Assembly: GCF_000412335.2 (NCBI RefSeq)
Contig: NZ_KE161030.1
Span: 3,425,407 to 3,489,406 of the forward strand
DNA from: Cedecea davisae DSM 4568
Lineage (GTDB): Bacteria > Pseudomonadota > Gammaproteobacteria > Enterobacterales > Enterobacteriaceae
Direction: 5' to 3'
DNA length: 64,000 nt
Below the pieces are notes generated by a model. That model was given only the letters and a program-made list of their open reading frames with translations. It did not search any database and was not told where the DNA came from. This document shows positions 37,708 to 47,724 of the stretch, piece by piece. Within the stretch, counting starts at the first letter, position 1. Each line of letters begins with the position of its first letter. The translations under genes were made by a program, and so were the position numbers.

Positions 37708-37929
37708 TCAGAGCGCGACGGGAACAAACTCCACGCGCTTTTTAGAAATCAGCCCGTGGCCGTTCTGGCAGAAATAATCCACCGCACCACACGCTTTCAG
37801 CACCTGTAAAGGTTTATGGCAGTCCGGGCAGAGCGCCTCCAGGCGGAAATCTTTGGCGCAGGTATCACAGCGAGCGCCCCCGTCCGTTTGTTTCAGTTCG
37901 TTTTTACACGCCGGGCAATTCACCATCAT
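37708..37929 (-). CDS. yfgJ: zinc-ribbon protein YfgJ
   Basis: A 73-residue protein made of zinc-ribbon knuckles: CPACKNEL, CDTCAKDF, CPDCHKPLQVL, then CGAVDYFCQNGHGLISKKRVEFV, almost identical to E. coli YfgJ. Two start codons lie in tandem at 37929 and 37926; the second has better spacing from AGGGAAG. No known function; a metal-binding structural role is inferred. Position between xseA and the der side matches E. coli. Confidence 0.92.
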   Translation of the reverse strand: MMVNCPACKNELKQTDGGARCDTCAKDFRLEALCPDCHKPLQVLKACGAVDYFCQNGHGLISKKRVEFVPVAL

Positions 37930-38033
37930 TCTTCCCTCCCGCTAAGTCATTAATGGGAACCATTATATACCCATAGCGTTAAAATGGACTCACTCCGGCA
38001 CTGTGCAAAGGACAGGCAAATTTAGCGCATTAA

Positions 38034-38050
38034 TGCACCATTTTTGCCCA
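38034..38050 (+). promoter_or_regulatory. possible NtrC binding site
   Basis: TGCACCATTTTTGCCCA agrees with the NtrC consensus TGCACCA-WNN-TGGTGCA in its full left arm but has three mismatches in the right arm. Its centre is about 120 bp before the start expected from the sigma-54-like promoter, a normal enhancer distance. Only one half is strong, so this is tentative. Confidence 0.4.
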
Positions 38051-38134
38051 ACCTCACCTTCCGTTTACGCGCGCTTGTATCCAGCCTGGTATCCCAGACG
38101 GCGCTGCGCCTTAGCCTTCAGTTTTTTGAACCCT

Positions 38135-38151
38135 TTGGCATGGTAATTGAA
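38135..38151 (+). promoter_or_regulatory. sigma-54 promoter of the biuret operon
   Basis: TTGGCATGGTAATTGAA fits the RpoN consensus YTGGCACG-N4-TTGCW with correct -24/-12 spacing and two mismatches (C to T in the -24 element, C to A in the -12 element). Transcription would start near 38162, 25 bases before the amidase ATG, which has its own GGGAG. RpoN control suits nitrogen scavenging. Confidence 0.6.
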
Positions 38152-38186
38152 TGGCTCCCTTGTGCAGCTAACCTGGGAGCCCCCCG

Positions 38187-39635
38187 ATGTTTGATGAATT
38201 GTTGGATAAAGATGCGACCACTTTGGCGGCGTTAGTTCGCTGTGGCGAGGTTTCCGCGCGGGAATTAACCCAGGCGGCAATTAACCGGCTGGAGCAGCGG
38301 GAGCCTTATATTCAGGCATTTTGCACCGCCACGCCGGAGCTCGCCCTGGCGCAGGCTGATGCCGTCGATGCTAAACGTTCTGATGGGCAAGTATTGGGCC
38401 CGCTGGCAGGTGTGCCTCTGGCGGTTAAAGACCTGATCTCTACTGCCGGGGTACGAACAACCTCGGGTTCCGCTGCCTATAAGGATTTTATCCCGGAAGA
38501 CGACGATATCTGCGTTGAACGCCTGCTTGCCGCCGATGCCATTCTGCTGGGTAAAACCACCGCCCCCGAGTTTGGCTACAGCGGCGTTGGGCACAATCCA
38601 TTATTTCCCTCGCCCCGAAATCCCTGGGATCTGAGCAAAACGCCCGGAGGCTCCAGCGCAGGTTCAGGCGCAGCGCTCGCAGCCCGGCTCTGCCCGATAG
38701 CTTTAGGCAGCGACGGCGGAGGTTCGGTTCGCATTCCTGCCGCACACTGCGGCGTATATGGCCTGAAGGCGTCTATGGGCCGGGTACCGCTGTGGCCCGG
38801 CTGCCGCGACGAGCGCTATCCGGGAGTTTCCAGCTGGGAGTCGCTCGAGCACGTGGGGCCGATGACGCGCACGGTAAGGGACGCCGCATTGATGATGTCC
38901 GTTATCGCTGGCCCGGACATGCGTGACAGGCATTCTATCCCCAGCGCGGATGTTGACTGGCTGGCGGCGTTAGAAAAACCTCTGAGCGGTCTGCGTATCG
39001 CGTTTAGCGCCGATTTCGGCTACATCGCCGTCGACCCCGAAGTACGTCAGGTTACCACCGAGGCCGCCCGCCGTTTCGCGCGGGAATCAGGGGCAGAGCT
39101 GGACGAAGTAGACCCCGGTATCACCGATGAGGTGGCCTCTTTCGCTGCGCTGGTCGCCTTTGAAAGCGACCTCTCAGGCATGCGCAAAATGCAGGCCGAA
39201 CTGGGGCCAAAAATGTCGCCGCACCTCAGCGCCATGCTGCAACACGAATGGCGTGCAGAAACTTTTACCGACGCCAACACCACACGCAAAAAAGTCTGCA
39301 ACCAGCTTTGGCGCTTTATGCAGCGCTACGACCTGCTGTTGACGCCAACGCTGGCCGTGCCGCCTTTCCCGCTGAATATGCAAGGCCCGGAAATGATCGA
39401 TGGCCGCATGGTGAGGAGCGACCACTGGCTGTCGTTCTGTTTCCCCTTCAATTTTACCGGCCAGCCCGCCGCTTCCGTTCCCGCTGGTTTCACCGCCAGC
39501 GGATTGCCGATTGGGCTGCAAATTGTGGGTCGTCACCTGGACGACGGCCTGGTGCTCGCGGCAAGCGCCGCTTTCGAGCGCATTCAACCATGGAATCATC
39601 TCTATCCCGCCTTGCCTGGAGTTGCCCATGAATAA
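38187..39635 (+). CDS. amidase-signature hydrolase, possible allophanate or ureide hydrolase
   Basis: A 482-residue cytoplasmic amidase-signature enzyme. The Ser-cisSer-Lys triad is complete: Lys81 in AVKDL, Ser156 in TPGGSSAGSG and Ser180 in SDGGGSVRIPA, the spacing seen in AtzF and malonamidase. AtzF-type allophanate hydrolases carry an extra C-terminal domain that is missing here. Given the neighbouring biuret-hydrolase-like gene, likely jobs are hydrolysis of allophanate (the biuret product) or of a related carbamoyl amide. It is the first gene of a three-gene unit in which each start overlaps the preceding stop by 8 bp (ATGAATAA here). Confidence 0.82.
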   Translation: MFDELLDKDATTLAALVRCGEVSARELTQAAINRLEQREPYIQAFCTATPELALAQADAVDAKRSDGQVLGPLAGVPLAVKDLISTAGVRTTSGSAAYKDFIPEDDDICVERLLAADAILLGKTTAPEFGYSGVGHNPLFPSPRNPWDLSKTPGGSSAGSGAALAARLCPIALGSDGGGSVRIPAAHCGVYGLKASMGRVPLWPGCRDERYPGVSSWESLEHVGPMTRTVRDAALMMSVIAGPDMRDRHSIPSADVDWLAALEKPLSGLRIAFSADFGYIAVDPEVRQVTTEAARRFARESGAELDEVDPGITDEVASFAALVAFESDLSGMRKMQAELGPKMSPHLSAMLQHEWRAETFTDANTTRKKVCNQLWRFMQRYDLLLTPTLAVPPFPLNMQGPEMIDGRMVRSDHWLSFCFPFNFTGQPAASVPAGFTASGLPIGLQIVGRHLDDGLVLAASAAFERIQPWNHLYPALPGVAHE

Positions 39636-40938
39636 CAAGTCCACCCCTGCTCTGGAGCAGGAATTTGAACACGAGCCGGTACCGCTCAGCCATCGCCACT
39701 CCACCGGCTCCGTCTCGGCGGTATGGTTTGGCTTCCCGATGATCCTCACCAACGCGCTGTTTGGCGGCATTATCAGCTGGTCCCTCGGCTTCTGGCCCGC
39801 CATCATTGCGATTCTGCTGGGCAACCTGGTGCTGTTTGCCTACGTTGGCTCGCTAAGCTGGTTTGCCGGGCATACCGGCATGAACTTCGCCTTACAGGCA
39901 AAACGAACCTTCGGCACCAAAGGCTACATTTTGGTTTCGGGATTTCTGTCCACCGTGGTGATTGGCTGGTACGCATTCCAGACCGGCCTGACCGGAACCG
40001 TGATTAACCAGACCTTCGGCTGGAACGCCATGGCGGTGACCGCATTCGCCATCGTGCTTTACACCGGCATCACCTTCCTTGGAGTACGTGCCCTGTCGGT
40101 GCTCGGCATGATTGCCGCTCCGCTGTTCGTGGTGCTTGGGCTTGTCGCCTTATGGCTGATTAGCCAGACCCACGATTTCAGCACCATGACCCAGTGGCGC
40201 GGCAGCCCTGCCGCAGTCGGCACCATGAGCATGGGCACGGCGGTAACAATGGTTATCGCCGGTTTTGCCGACTCGGGCACGATGACGGCAGACTTCACCC
40301 GCTGGTCAAAAAACGGCAAATCAGCGGTCATTGCGGCCTTCTCTGCTTTCCCCGTGGCCAATGTCATCTCTTATCTTTTCGGCGTCGCTATCGTTGCCGT
40401 GGGGGCCGCCGTTGACCCGGCAAGCAACGGCGGCAACTTCCTGCCAATGCTGATGGGCCACGGTGAAATTCTGTCGGCCATCGCCTGCCTGTTTGTCTTT
40501 ATCAACCTCGGTTCTGTCTGTACCCACTGCCTGTACAACGGCGCGGTAGGCTACAGCCATCTGTTCCACAGCAAAATGCGCCTGTGGACGTTGATTCTGG
40601 GCGCGACCGGCGGGGCGTTAGCACTTGCGGGCGTCTGGTCATATTTCCTGGAATGGCTGAGCCTGCTGGGGGTTGTAGTTCCTCCGTTTGGCGCAGTAAT
40701 GATCGTTGATTTGATCTTTATGGCCAAAATTAGCCAAAACCGTAAAACAAGCCGCATGCGCGGTGGCGCCTTTGCGGCATGGGCTATCGGTAGCCTCTGT
40801 GCCGTGGTAGCTCACCTGCTGTTCCCGCAGTTTGGCGAAGCGGTCATTGGCCTGGTCACCGCCGCCGCCAGCTACACCCTGATAATGAAGCTAAAACGCG
40901 AAACGTCGGTCACCGTGCTGGAGGAAAAAAATGCCTGA
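39628..40938 (+). CDS. NCS1 family nucleobase/ureide permease (CodB-like)
   Basis: A 436-residue inner-membrane transporter with about 12 hydrophobic segments, of the nucleobase:cation symporter-1 family (cytosine permease CodB, allantoin and purine permeases). Family stretches are [30 protein letters not shown] at the N terminus and [22 protein letters not shown] near residue 213. The start at 39628 overlaps the amidase stop by 8 bp. Its position between two amide hydrolases suggests that it imports their substrate, possibly biuret or another small ureide, instead of cytosine. Confidence 0.87.
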   Translation: MNNKSTPALEQEFEHEPVPLSHRHSTGSVSAVWFGFPMILTNALFGGIISWSLGFWPAIIAILLGNLVLFAYVGSLSWFAGHTGMNFALQAKRTFGTKGYILVSGFLSTVVIGWYAFQTGLTGTVINQTFGWNAMAVTAFAIVLYTGITFLGVRALSVLGMIAAPLFVVLGLVALWLISQTHDFSTMTQWRGSPAAVGTMSMGTAVTMVIAGFADSGTMTADFTRWSKNGKSAVIAAFSAFPVANVISYLFGVAIVAVGAAVDPASNGGNFLPMLMGHGEILSAIACLFVFINLGSVCTHCLYNGAVGYSHLFHSKMRLWTLILGATGGALALAGVWSYFLEWLSLLGVVVPPFGAVMIVDLIFMAKISQNRKTSRMRGGAFAAWAIGSLCAVVAHLLFPQFGEAVIGLVTAAASYTLIMKLKRETSVTVLEEKNA

Positions 40939-41641
40939 TTACGCTATTCACTCAACGCCCTACGCCTGGCCGTTTGACGGCAGCTACAGCAGTAGCAATA
41001 CCGCGCTTATGGTCATAGATATGCAAACTGATTTCTGCGGTAAAGGGGGCTACGTCGACAGCATGGGCTACGACATCGAGCTGACTCGCGCGCCGATAAA
41101 ACCCCTGCAACGTGTGCTGGCCCGCATGCGCGAGCTGGGCTTTCCGATTATTCATACCCGAGAGGGGCATCGCCCTGACTTAAGCGACCTGCCGGAAAAT
41201 AAGCGCTGGCGCTCAAAACGGATGAACGCCGAAATAGGCGCTCAGGGCCCCTGCGGCCGCATTCTGGTTCGCGGGGAGCCGGGCTGGGAAATCATTCCCG
41301 AGCTGGCGCCGCTTCCGGGAGAAGTGATTATCGACAAACCGGGAAAAGGTTCTTTTTATGCTACCGATCTGGAGCTGATTTTGCGCAGCCGGGAAATTCG
41401 GAATCTGATCCTGACCGGTATTACAACCGACGTCTGCGTGCATACCACGCTGCGCGAAGCTAATGACCGAGGGTTTGAGTGCCTGGTGCTGACCGACTGC
41501 TGTGCAGCAACGGAGCTGAAGCACCACGAGGCGGCGTTAAGCATGATTCACATGCAGGGGGGTATTTTTGGGGCTGTGGCGAGTTCAGAGACTTTACTTG
41601 AGGGGCTTGCGGGTAAAACAACAGCGGCGCTGGCCGTTTAA
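40931..41641 (+). CDS. biuH: isochorismatase-family biuret amidohydrolase (BiuH-like)
   Basis: A 236-residue cysteine hydrolase. The triad is Asp30 (MVIDMQTDF), Lys136 ([10 protein letters not shown]) and Cys169 (TDVCVHTTL). I recall the Rhizobium leguminosarum biuret hydrolase triad as Asp36, Lys142 and Cys175 with substrate-binding Gln215; every position here is shifted by exactly six, with Gln209 in HMQGGIFG. The segments [27 protein letters not shown] and [18 protein letters not shown] also follow that enzyme, not the general family. It would convert biuret to allophanate and ammonia. Its start overlaps the permease stop by 8 bp. Confidence 0.85.
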   Translation: MPDYAIHSTPYAWPFDGSYSSSNTALMVIDMQTDFCGKGGYVDSMGYDIELTRAPIKPLQRVLARMRELGFPIIHTREGHRPDLSDLPENKRWRSKRMNAEIGAQGPCGRILVRGEPGWEIIPELAPLPGEVIIDKPGKGSFYATDLELILRSREIRNLILTGITTDVCVHTTLREANDRGFECLVLTDCCAATELKHHEAALSMIHMQGGIFGAVASSETLLEGLAGKTTAALAV

Positions 41642-41653
41642 CGCTTAAACCAG

Positions 41654-41680
41654 TGTGCTCCCCTTCTGGCGAGGAGCACA
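41654..41680. terminator. hairpin between biuH and der
   Basis: An 8-bp stem (tgtgctcc and ggagcaca) lies in the 57-bp gap between convergent stops. U-tracts are weak, so its strength is uncertain. Confidence 0.4.
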
Positions 41681-41698
41681 TTGGCTATCAATCAGGGC

Positions 41699-43204
41699 TT
41701 ATTTACCCTTTTTGATATGCTTAATCAGACGCTTACGCTTACGCATCTGGTTTGGCGTCAGGGTGTTACGCTTACCGGCAAACGGGTTATCCCCTTCCTT
41801 GAACTGAATGCGGATAGGCGTGCCCATCACGTCCAGCGATTTACGGAAGTAGTTCATCAGATAACGCTTGTAGGAGTCCGGCAGGTCTTTCACCTGGTTG
41901 CCGTGGATAACCACGATTGGCGGGTTATAACCCCCGGCATGCGCGTATTTGAGCTTAACGCGACGGCCACGAACCAGCGGTGGCTGATGGTCTTCCGCCG
42001 CCATGTTCATGATGCGGGTCAGCAGCGCGGTGCTTACGCGACGCGTGGAGCTGTCGTAAGCTTCACGGACGGACTCAAACAGGTTGCCAACGCCGCTGCC
42101 ATGCAGGGCGGAGATGAAGTGTACGCGGGCGAAGTCGATAAAGCCCAGACGGTAGTCCAGCGTCTCTTTCACCTGCTCGCGGACTTCGTTGCTCAGGCCG
42201 TCCCACTTGTTAACCACGATAACCAGTGAGCGCCCACTATTCAGGATAAAGCCCAGCAGCGAGAGATCCTGATCGGAAATGCCTTCGCGGGCATCAATCA
42301 CCAGCAGCACAACGTTAGCGTCTTCAATCGCCTGCAGGGTTTTGATTACCGAGAATTTTTCTACCGTGTCGGTGATTTTCCCACGCTTACGAACGCCTGC
42401 GGTATCAATCAGAACGAATTCACGCTCATCGCGCTCCATCGGAATGTAGATACTGTCGCGGGTGGTGCCCGGCATGTCGTAAACCACTACGCGTTCTTCG
42501 CCGAGAATACGGTTAGTTAGCGTTGACTTACCCACGTTAGGGCGGCCAACGATAGCGAGCTTAATCGGCAGATCCTGAGGGTTGAAGGCTTCTTCTTCCT
42601 CTTCTTCCGCAAGCTCTTCGTCTTCAGAAATGATGCCATTTTTGGCATTGAACGCCGCCCAGTAGGCTTCGTCTTCGTCAATTTCTTCCGGTTTTTCACG
42701 CGGGTCGACATCGTCCATCCACGGGACCAGAACGTGTTCCAGCAGGCTGGTCACGCCGCGGCCATGGGAGGCAGCAATCGGGTGGATTTCGCCAAGGCCG
42801 AGGGAATAGAAGTCGATCACCGCCTGGTCCGGGTCAAGACCGTCGGTCTTGTTCGCCACCAGGAAAGTCGGCTTCTGACGGGAGCGCAGGTGCTGAGCAA
42901 TGGCTTCATCCGCAGGCATCAGGCCCGCTCGAGCGTCCACCATAAACAGCACGACGTCTGCTTCTTCGATTGCCAGCAGAGACTGCTCCGCCATGCGCGT
43001 TTCAACGCCGTCTTCCGTGCCGTCGATACCGCCGGTATCGATGCAGATAAATTCACGCCCTTCCACTTCCGCACGACCATATTTGCGGTCGCGTGTCAGC
43101 CCCGGGAAATCCGCAACAAGCGCATCACGGGTACGCGTTAAGCGGTTAAACAAGGTGGATTTACCGACGTTAGGGCGCCCAACCAGCGCGACCACAGGTA
43201 CCAT
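41699..43204 (-). CDS. der: ribosome biogenesis GTPase Der (EngA)
   Basis: Essential tandem GTPase needed for 50S subunit maturation. The 501 residues hold two G domains: first [14 protein letters not shown] at residue 8, with DTGGID and NKTDG; second [14 protein letters not shown] near residue 215, with DTAGVRKRG and NKWDG; then a KH-like C-terminal domain ending in [13 protein letters not shown]. The acidic linker [14 protein letters not shown] is longer than in E. coli (490 residues). The start is the ATG at 43204 (MVPVVALVG); an upstream ATG at 43225 is unlikely. Confidence 0.98.
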   Translation of the reverse strand: MVPVVALVGRPNVGKSTLFNRLTRTRDALVADFPGLTRDRKYGRAEVEGREFICIDTGGIDGTEDGVETRMAEQSLLAIEEADVVLFMVDARAGLMPADEAIAQHLRSRQKPTFLVANKTDGLDPDQAVIDFYSLGLGEIHPIAASHGRGVTSLLEHVLVPWMDDVDPREKPEEIDEDEAYWAAFNAKNGIISEDEELAEEEEEEAFNPQDLPIKLAIVGRPNVGKSTLTNRILGEERVVVYDMPGTTRDSIYIPMERDEREFVLIDTAGVRKRGKITDTVEKFSVIKTLQAIEDANVVLLVIDAREGISDQDLSLLGFILNSGRSLVIVVNKWDGLSNEVREQVKETLDYRLGFIDFARVHFISALHGSGVGNLFESVREAYDSSTRRVSTALLTRIMNMAAEDHQPPLVRGRRVKLKYAHAGGYNPPIVVIHGNQVKDLPDSYKRYLMNYFRKSLDVMGTPIRIQFKEGDNPFAGKRNTLTPNQMRKRKRLIKHIKKGK

Positions 43205-43263
43205 TATAAAAGCCTCACTACTCAAAATTTATTAGTAAAACAGCGGAAATTTACGCTGTTTTT

Positions 43264-43300
43264 AAAAAACCAAAACGGCTCCCGTACTTCGGGAACCGTT
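43264..43300 (-). terminator. terminator downstream of bamB
   Basis: An 11-bp stem with one G-U pair (AACGGTTCCCG and CGGGAGCCGTT on the minus strand) is followed by TTGGTTTTTT. It lies 26 bp beyond the bamB stop and before der, and should terminate or attenuate the rodZ-to-bamB transcripts. Confidence 0.75.
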
Positions 43301-43326
43301 TCAAACATTTTAGCTATCAGGCAAAT

Positions 43327-44508
43327 CTAGCGTTTGATGGCGTACAGCGTGCCGTCTTTTGCCTGGATAAGCAGTTTGTCACTGGCAACCACCGGGGTGG
43401 TCTGGAAGCCGGAGCTGTCCACTTTTTGCTGAGCGACAAAGCGCCCATCATCGGCGTTGATCCAGTGCATATAGCCTTCGCTATCACCAACCACCAGGTA
43501 GCCGTTATACAGCACCGGAGCGGTCAGGTTGCGGTGCAGCAGATCGCTCTGCGTCCACAGGGTTACGCCACCATCGGCGTTGAGGGCAACAACGCGGTCG
43601 TTCTGATCCACCAGGTAGATGCGGTTTGCATCAACGATGAAATCATTAACCGAGCCCATTTCACGTTTCCACATGATCTGACCGGAGCGCAGATCCAGCG
43701 CCGTCAGGTTGCCGTTATAAGCCAGGGCGTAAACCACGCCATTCACGATAACCGGCGTGGTGTCCACGTCGCTCAGACGGTCGATTTCAGTCGCACCGGT
43801 CGCCTGGGAGATGCGCTGCTGCCAGATAATTTGGCCCTGCTGCATCAGTACCGCGCTTACGCGGCCGTTATCGCCGCCAACAATCGCTGCGCCAAATGCG
43901 GTAGCCGGAGCAGATTCGCCGCGCAGTGACAGAGAAGGCATGTCGAGGTTAACGGTCCATTTCACCGCACCATCGGCTTCGTTCAGCGCCTGCAGCATAC
44001 CGTTGCTGGTATGAATAAGCACCAGACCGTCGCTGATGACCGGACGAGACAGCGCTTCACCGGCCACTTTTGCCTGCCAGGCAATGCTACCGTCAGAAGT
44101 ATTCAGGGCGAAGACTTTAGCCTTCTCGCTACCCACGTAGAGGTGCGCTCCGTCAACGGTCAGGCCGCCTGAGAGCAGCGCCGGAATATTGCTGGAGAAG
44201 AAGCCGGTTTTCTCAGAGAGATCGACCTTCCACACTTCTCTACCGTCGTCCGCACTCACAGCTTTAACCACGCCGTGGCGGTCAGCGGCGAAAATGGTGC
44301 TGTCCTGCCATGCCGGATGAAGGTTGGAGTAGAAATCACCGATTCCGTTACCTACGGAGGTGTTCCACGCTTTTTCCGGGGTGAACTGGTTTTCCACGGT
44401 CGGCAGCGGGGACATTTTAACGACATCTTCTTCGCCACTGAACAGGGAACAGCCGCTGAGCAGCGTCAAAGAGAGCAGCCCTGGTACAAATAGTTTACGC
44501 AATTGCAT
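43327..44508 (-). CDS. bamB: outer-membrane assembly lipoprotein BamB
   Basis: Lipoprotein of the BAM complex that helps insert beta-barrel proteins into the outer membrane. The 393 residues begin with a lipoprotein signal (LFVPGLLSLTLLSGC, lipidated Cys20, followed by Ser, so outer-membrane sorting). The rest is an eight-bladed PQQ-like propeller, seen in repeats such as ALNTSDGSIAWQAKVAG, ALNEADGAVKWTVNLD and ALDLRSGQIMWKREMGS. It lies 10 bp after yfgM in the ispG-hisS-yfgM-bamB series. Confidence 0.98.
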   Translation of the reverse strand: MQLRKLFVPGLLSLTLLSGCSLFSGEEDVVKMSPLPTVENQFTPEKAWNTSVGNGIGDFYSNLHPAWQDSTIFAADRHGVVKAVSADDGREVWKVDLSEKTGFFSSNIPALLSGGLTVDGAHLYVGSEKAKVFALNTSDGSIAWQAKVAGEALSRPVISDGLVLIHTSNGMLQALNEADGAVKWTVNLDMPSLSLRGESAPATAFGAAIVGGDNGRVSAVLMQQGQIIWQQRISQATGATEIDRLSDVDTTPVIVNGVVYALAYNGNLTALDLRSGQIMWKREMGSVNDFIVDANRIYLVDQNDRVVALNADGGVTLWTQSDLLHRNLTAPVLYNGYLVVGDSEGYMHWINADDGRFVAQQKVDSSGFQTTPVVASDKLLIQAKDGTLYAIKR

Positions 44509-44518
44509 CGGGTCCCTC

Positions 44519-45139
44519 TTAGCTGGACAAATTATTGATTTTCATCTGCATCATTTCACGCAGCGCCGGAGAAGCATTGGTCTGTGAACCTTTGCTCCAC
44601 GCATCACGGGCGCCTTGCTTATCCCCTTTACTGAGCAGCGCTTCGCCGCGCAGGTCAGCAACAATGGCCGCCCAGCCTTCGCCTTTAACGCCATCAAGCG
44701 TTTTCAGCGCCACGTCAGCCTGCTTTTGCTGGATCTGAACGCGAGCCAGGCGCAGGTTAATCAGCGCCTGCAGGTTTTCATCTTTGGTGCTGCTAAGGCC
44801 GGTTTGTAGCTGGGTAGCCGCTTTGTCTAAATCGTTTTTATCAACGAACTGCTGCGCCAGCTCCAGCGCCGCCAGTGCGCCGTAGGTGTTTTTATTGTCG
44901 GCTGCGAATTTCTCTACCGCTTCCAGAGTCTGCGGCTGGTCGGCTTTGACCGCGCTGGTGACGTTCTGATAAGCCAGAGAGGCTTCACGCATGGAGTCGT
45001 CCTGATGGCCGTTCCAGTAACGCCAGCCCACCAGAGCGCCGATACCCAGCACAACCCCGACTACCAGCGCTTTGCCGTTTTCTGCAAAGAAGCGCTTTAC
45101 CGCTTCCATCTGATCGTTTTCGTTCTCGTAAACTTCCAC
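44519..45139 (-). CDS. yfgM: periplasmic TPR chaperone-associated protein YfgM
   Basis: Inner-membrane protein with a short cytoplasmic N terminus, one membrane segment (ALVVGVVLGIGALVGWRYW, about residues 23-41) and periplasmic TPR-like repeats. In E. coli it binds PpiD and the Sec translocon and influences RcsB. The start is GTG at 45139 behind AAGGA, giving 206 residues as in E. coli; an upstream ATG at 45160 is rejected. It lies 35 bp after hisS and 10 bp before bamB. Confidence 0.94.
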   Translation of the reverse strand: MEVYENENDQMEAVKRFFAENGKALVVGVVLGIGALVGWRYWNGHQDDSMREASLAYQNVTSAVKADQPQTLEAVEKFAADNKNTYGALAALELAQQFVDKNDLDKAATQLQTGLSSTKDENLQALINLRLARVQIQQKQADVALKTLDGVKGEGWAAIVADLRGEALLSKGDKQGARDAWSKGSQTNASPALREMMQMKINNLSS

Positions 45140-45174
45140 GCAGTCCTTCTCCTTAACCAATAATCACCGGGTGA

Positions 45175-46449
45175 TTAACCCAGTAACGCCTGCAGGTGGG
45201 CGGCAGCATCGGCTTGCGCCACGTTTTGTTGCTCACCTGTGCGTAAATCCTTAACCACGACTTCGCCTTTAGCGACTTCGTCTTCACCCAGTACCAGCGC
45301 AACGCGAGCGCCCCACTTGTCGGCACGAGCGAACTGCTTCTTAAAGTTACCGCCGCCATAGTTAGTCATTAACTTCAGCGCCGGAACCTGGTCACGCAGT
45401 TTTTCTGCCAGCAGCATCGCCGCGCCCTGAGTTCCCTGACCGGAAGAGATCAGGTACATATCGACAACGGATTCTGCTTTAAATTCCGGATTAATCGCCT
45501 GAACCAGTAAAACAAGACGCTCAAGACCCATAGCAAAGCCAACGGCCGGTGCAGCGCGCCCGCCAAGTTGCTCTACCAGACCATCGTAGCGGCCGCCGGC
45601 ACAAACGGTTCCCTGCGAGCCAAGGCTGTTGGTAACCCATTCGAATACGGTGCGGTTGTAGTAGTCCAGGCCGCGCACCAGACGCTGGTTCACGGTATAG
45701 CTGATACCGGCGGCGTCCAGGTACTGGCACAGGCCAGCAAAGTGTTCGCGGGACTCTTCGTCGAGGTAATCGCCAAGCTGAGGCGCATCATTCAGCAGAG
45801 TCTGAACATCCTGATTTTTAGAGTCCAGCACGCGCAGCGGGTTGCTGTACATGCGGCGCTGGCAATCTTCGTCCAGCTTCTCTTTGTGCTGCTCAAGGAA
45901 AGCAACCAGCGCATCGCGGTAGTTTGCGCGGGCTTCAAGAGAACCGATGGAGTTCAGCTCAAGGCTGACGTGCTGGTCGATACCCAGCGCACGCCACCAG
46001 CGGGCGGTCAGCATGATTAGCTCGGCGTCGATGTCCGGGCCATTCAGGCCAAAGACTTCCACACCCAGTTGGTTAAACTGGCGATAACGCCCTTTCTGAG
46101 GACGCTCGTGGCGGAACATCGGCCCGATGTACCACAAACGTTGTTCCTGATTGTACAGAAGACCATGTTCGATACCGGCACGCACGCAGCCCGCGGTGCC
46201 TTCAGGACGCAGGGTCAGGCTGTCGCCGTTGCGGTCCTCGAAGGTATACATCTCTTTTTCAACCACGTCGGTCACTTCGCCGATAGCGCGTTTGAATAAC
46301 GGGGTCTGCTCTACAATCGGCAAACGGATTTCGCTGTAACCGTAGCTCGCGAGCACCTGCTTAAGAATGCCTTCAATACGCTGCCAGATGGCGGTTTCGC
46401 CCGGCAGGTAATCGTTCATGCCGCGAATGGCTTGAATGTTTTTTGCCAC
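45175..46449 (-). CDS. hisS: histidyl-tRNA synthetase HisS
   Basis: Class II synthetase charging tRNA-His. The 424 residues equal E. coli HisS. The catalytic core shows [18 protein letters not shown] (motif 2 region), [24 protein letters not shown], the histidine-A box [15 protein letters not shown] and motif 3 [12 protein letters not shown]; the C-terminal anticodon domain follows. The start is GTG at 46449, matching E. coli [10 protein letters not shown], so the in-frame ATG at 46473 is rejected. It follows ispG by 115 bp with a stem-loop. Confidence 0.98.
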   Translation of the reverse strand: MAKNIQAIRGMNDYLPGETAIWQRIEGILKQVLASYGYSEIRLPIVEQTPLFKRAIGEVTDVVEKEMYTFEDRNGDSLTLRPEGTAGCVRAGIEHGLLYNQEQRLWYIGPMFRHERPQKGRYRQFNQLGVEVFGLNGPDIDAELIMLTARWWRALGIDQHVSLELNSIGSLEARANYRDALVAFLEQHKEKLDEDCQRRMYSNPLRVLDSKNQDVQTLLNDAPQLGDYLDEESREHFAGLCQYLDAAGISYTVNQRLVRGLDYYNRTVFEWVTNSLGSQGTVCAGGRYDGLVEQLGGRAAPAVGFAMGLERLVLLVQAINPEFKAESVVDMYLISSGQGTQGAAMLLAEKLRDQVPALKLMTNYGGGNFKKQFARADKWGARVALVLGEDEVAKGEVVVKDLRTGEQQNVAQADAAAHLQALLG

Positions 46450-46535
46450 GTTTTTTCTCTGCTTTATATACAAAAAATGAACCCGAAATCAGGCCATTCA
46501 CTCAGGTAAACGGCCGTGCGGGTTCAATCATACAC

Positions 46536-46554
46536 GGGAAGCCTTGTGCTTCCC
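46536..46554 (-). promoter_or_regulatory. stem-loop in the ispG-hisS gap
   Basis: A perfect 7-bp stem (gggaagc and gcttccc, loop cttgt) lies 10 bp beyond the ispG stop. It has no T-tract. It may modulate hisS or stabilise the ispG message. Confidence 0.4.
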
Positions 46555-46564
46555 ATGCTTCGCA

Positions 46565-47686
46565 TTATTTTTCCAGCTGTTGGATATCGATACGCTGCTT
46601 TTCATCCAGCATGCTGGCCTTGGCACGAATGCGCGCTTCGAGCTGCGCAATCATGTCATCGTTGTCCATACGATCTCTCTGGCGCACGCCATCTTCGTAG
46701 AAACCGCTTTTCTTATTACCGCCGGTGACCCCAAGAGTTGAGACCAGCGCTTCGCCAGGGCCGTTAACCACGCAGCCGATGATAGAAACGTCCATCGGGG
46801 TGATGATATCTTCCAGCCGCTGTTCGAGCGCGTTGACCGTCCCGATAACGTCAAACTCCTGACGCGAACAGGTTGGACAGGCGATGAAGTTGATCCCGCG
46901 GGAGCGAATACGCAGCGACTTCAGGATATCGAAGCCCACCTTGATCTCTTCTACCGGATCCGCCGCCAGAGAGATACGCAGCGTGTCGCCGATCCCTTCA
47001 GAAAGCAGCAGGCCCAGGCCGATCGCAGATTTTACCGCACCGGCACGTGCCCCACCCGCTTCGGTGATCCCGAGGTGCAGCGGCTGATCGATCTGCTTAG
47101 CTAACAGGCGATAAGACTCAACTGCCAGGAAGACATCAGAGGCTTTTACGCTGACTTTGAATTGATCAAAGTTGAGACGATCGAGATGATCTACATGGCG
47201 CATAGCGGATTCGAGCAGCGCCTGCGGCGTTGGCTCTCCGTATTTTTCCTGCAGATCTTTTTCCAGAGAACCGGCGTTAACGCCGATGCGGATAGGAATA
47301 TTTTTGTCGCGCGCGCAGTCAACAACGCTGCGAATACGCTCTTCGTTACCGATGTTGCCCGGGTTAATGCGCAGGCAGTCCACGCCGTATTCGGCAACTT
47401 TAAGGGCGATGCGGTAATCGAAGTGAATATCGGCAACCAGCGGAACGTTAACCTGCTGCTTAATCAGCTTGAACGCTTCTGCGGCGTCCATCGTCGGCAC
47501 GGATACGCGTACGATATCGGCACCAACGCGTTCTAATGCTTTGATTTGATTAACAGTCGCTTCCACATCAGTGGTGCGCGTGTTGGTCATCGACTGAACG
47601 GCGATAGGTGCACCATCGCCGATTGGCACATTACCGACGTAGATCCGTTTGGATTTGCGACGTTGGATTGGTGCGGCATTATGCAT
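46565..47686 (-). CDS. ispG: 4-hydroxy-3-methylbut-2-enyl-diphosphate synthase IspG
   Basis: Iron-sulfur enzyme of the MEP isoprenoid pathway converting MEcPP to HMBPP with electrons from flavodoxin. The protein has 373 residues (372 in E. coli). An N-terminal TIM barrel ([22 protein letters not shown]) is followed by the [4Fe-4S] domain with [10 protein letters not shown] and [13 protein letters not shown]. The start is the ATG at 47686 ([12 protein letters not shown]), with a GGAG site. It follows rodZ by 38 bp. Confidence 0.98.
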   Translation of the reverse strand: MHNAAPIQRRKSKRIYVGNVPIGDGAPIAVQSMTNTRTTDVEATVNQIKALERVGADIVRVSVPTMDAAEAFKLIKQQVNVPLVADIHFDYRIALKVAEYGVDCLRINPGNIGNEERIRSVVDCARDKNIPIRIGVNAGSLEKDLQEKYGEPTPQALLESAMRHVDHLDRLNFDQFKVSVKASDVFLAVESYRLLAKQIDQPLHLGITEAGGARAGAVKSAIGLGLLLSEGIGDTLRISLAADPVEEIKVGFDILKSLRIRSRGINFIACPTCSRQEFDVIGTVNALEQRLEDIITPMDVSIIGCVVNGPGEALVSTLGVTGGNKKSGFYEDGVRQRDRMDNDDMIAQLEARIRAKASMLDEKQRIDIQQLEK

Positions 47687-47724
47687 GGTAAATCTCCACA
47701 ATTACCCGTCCGGGTTGGCGCTGA

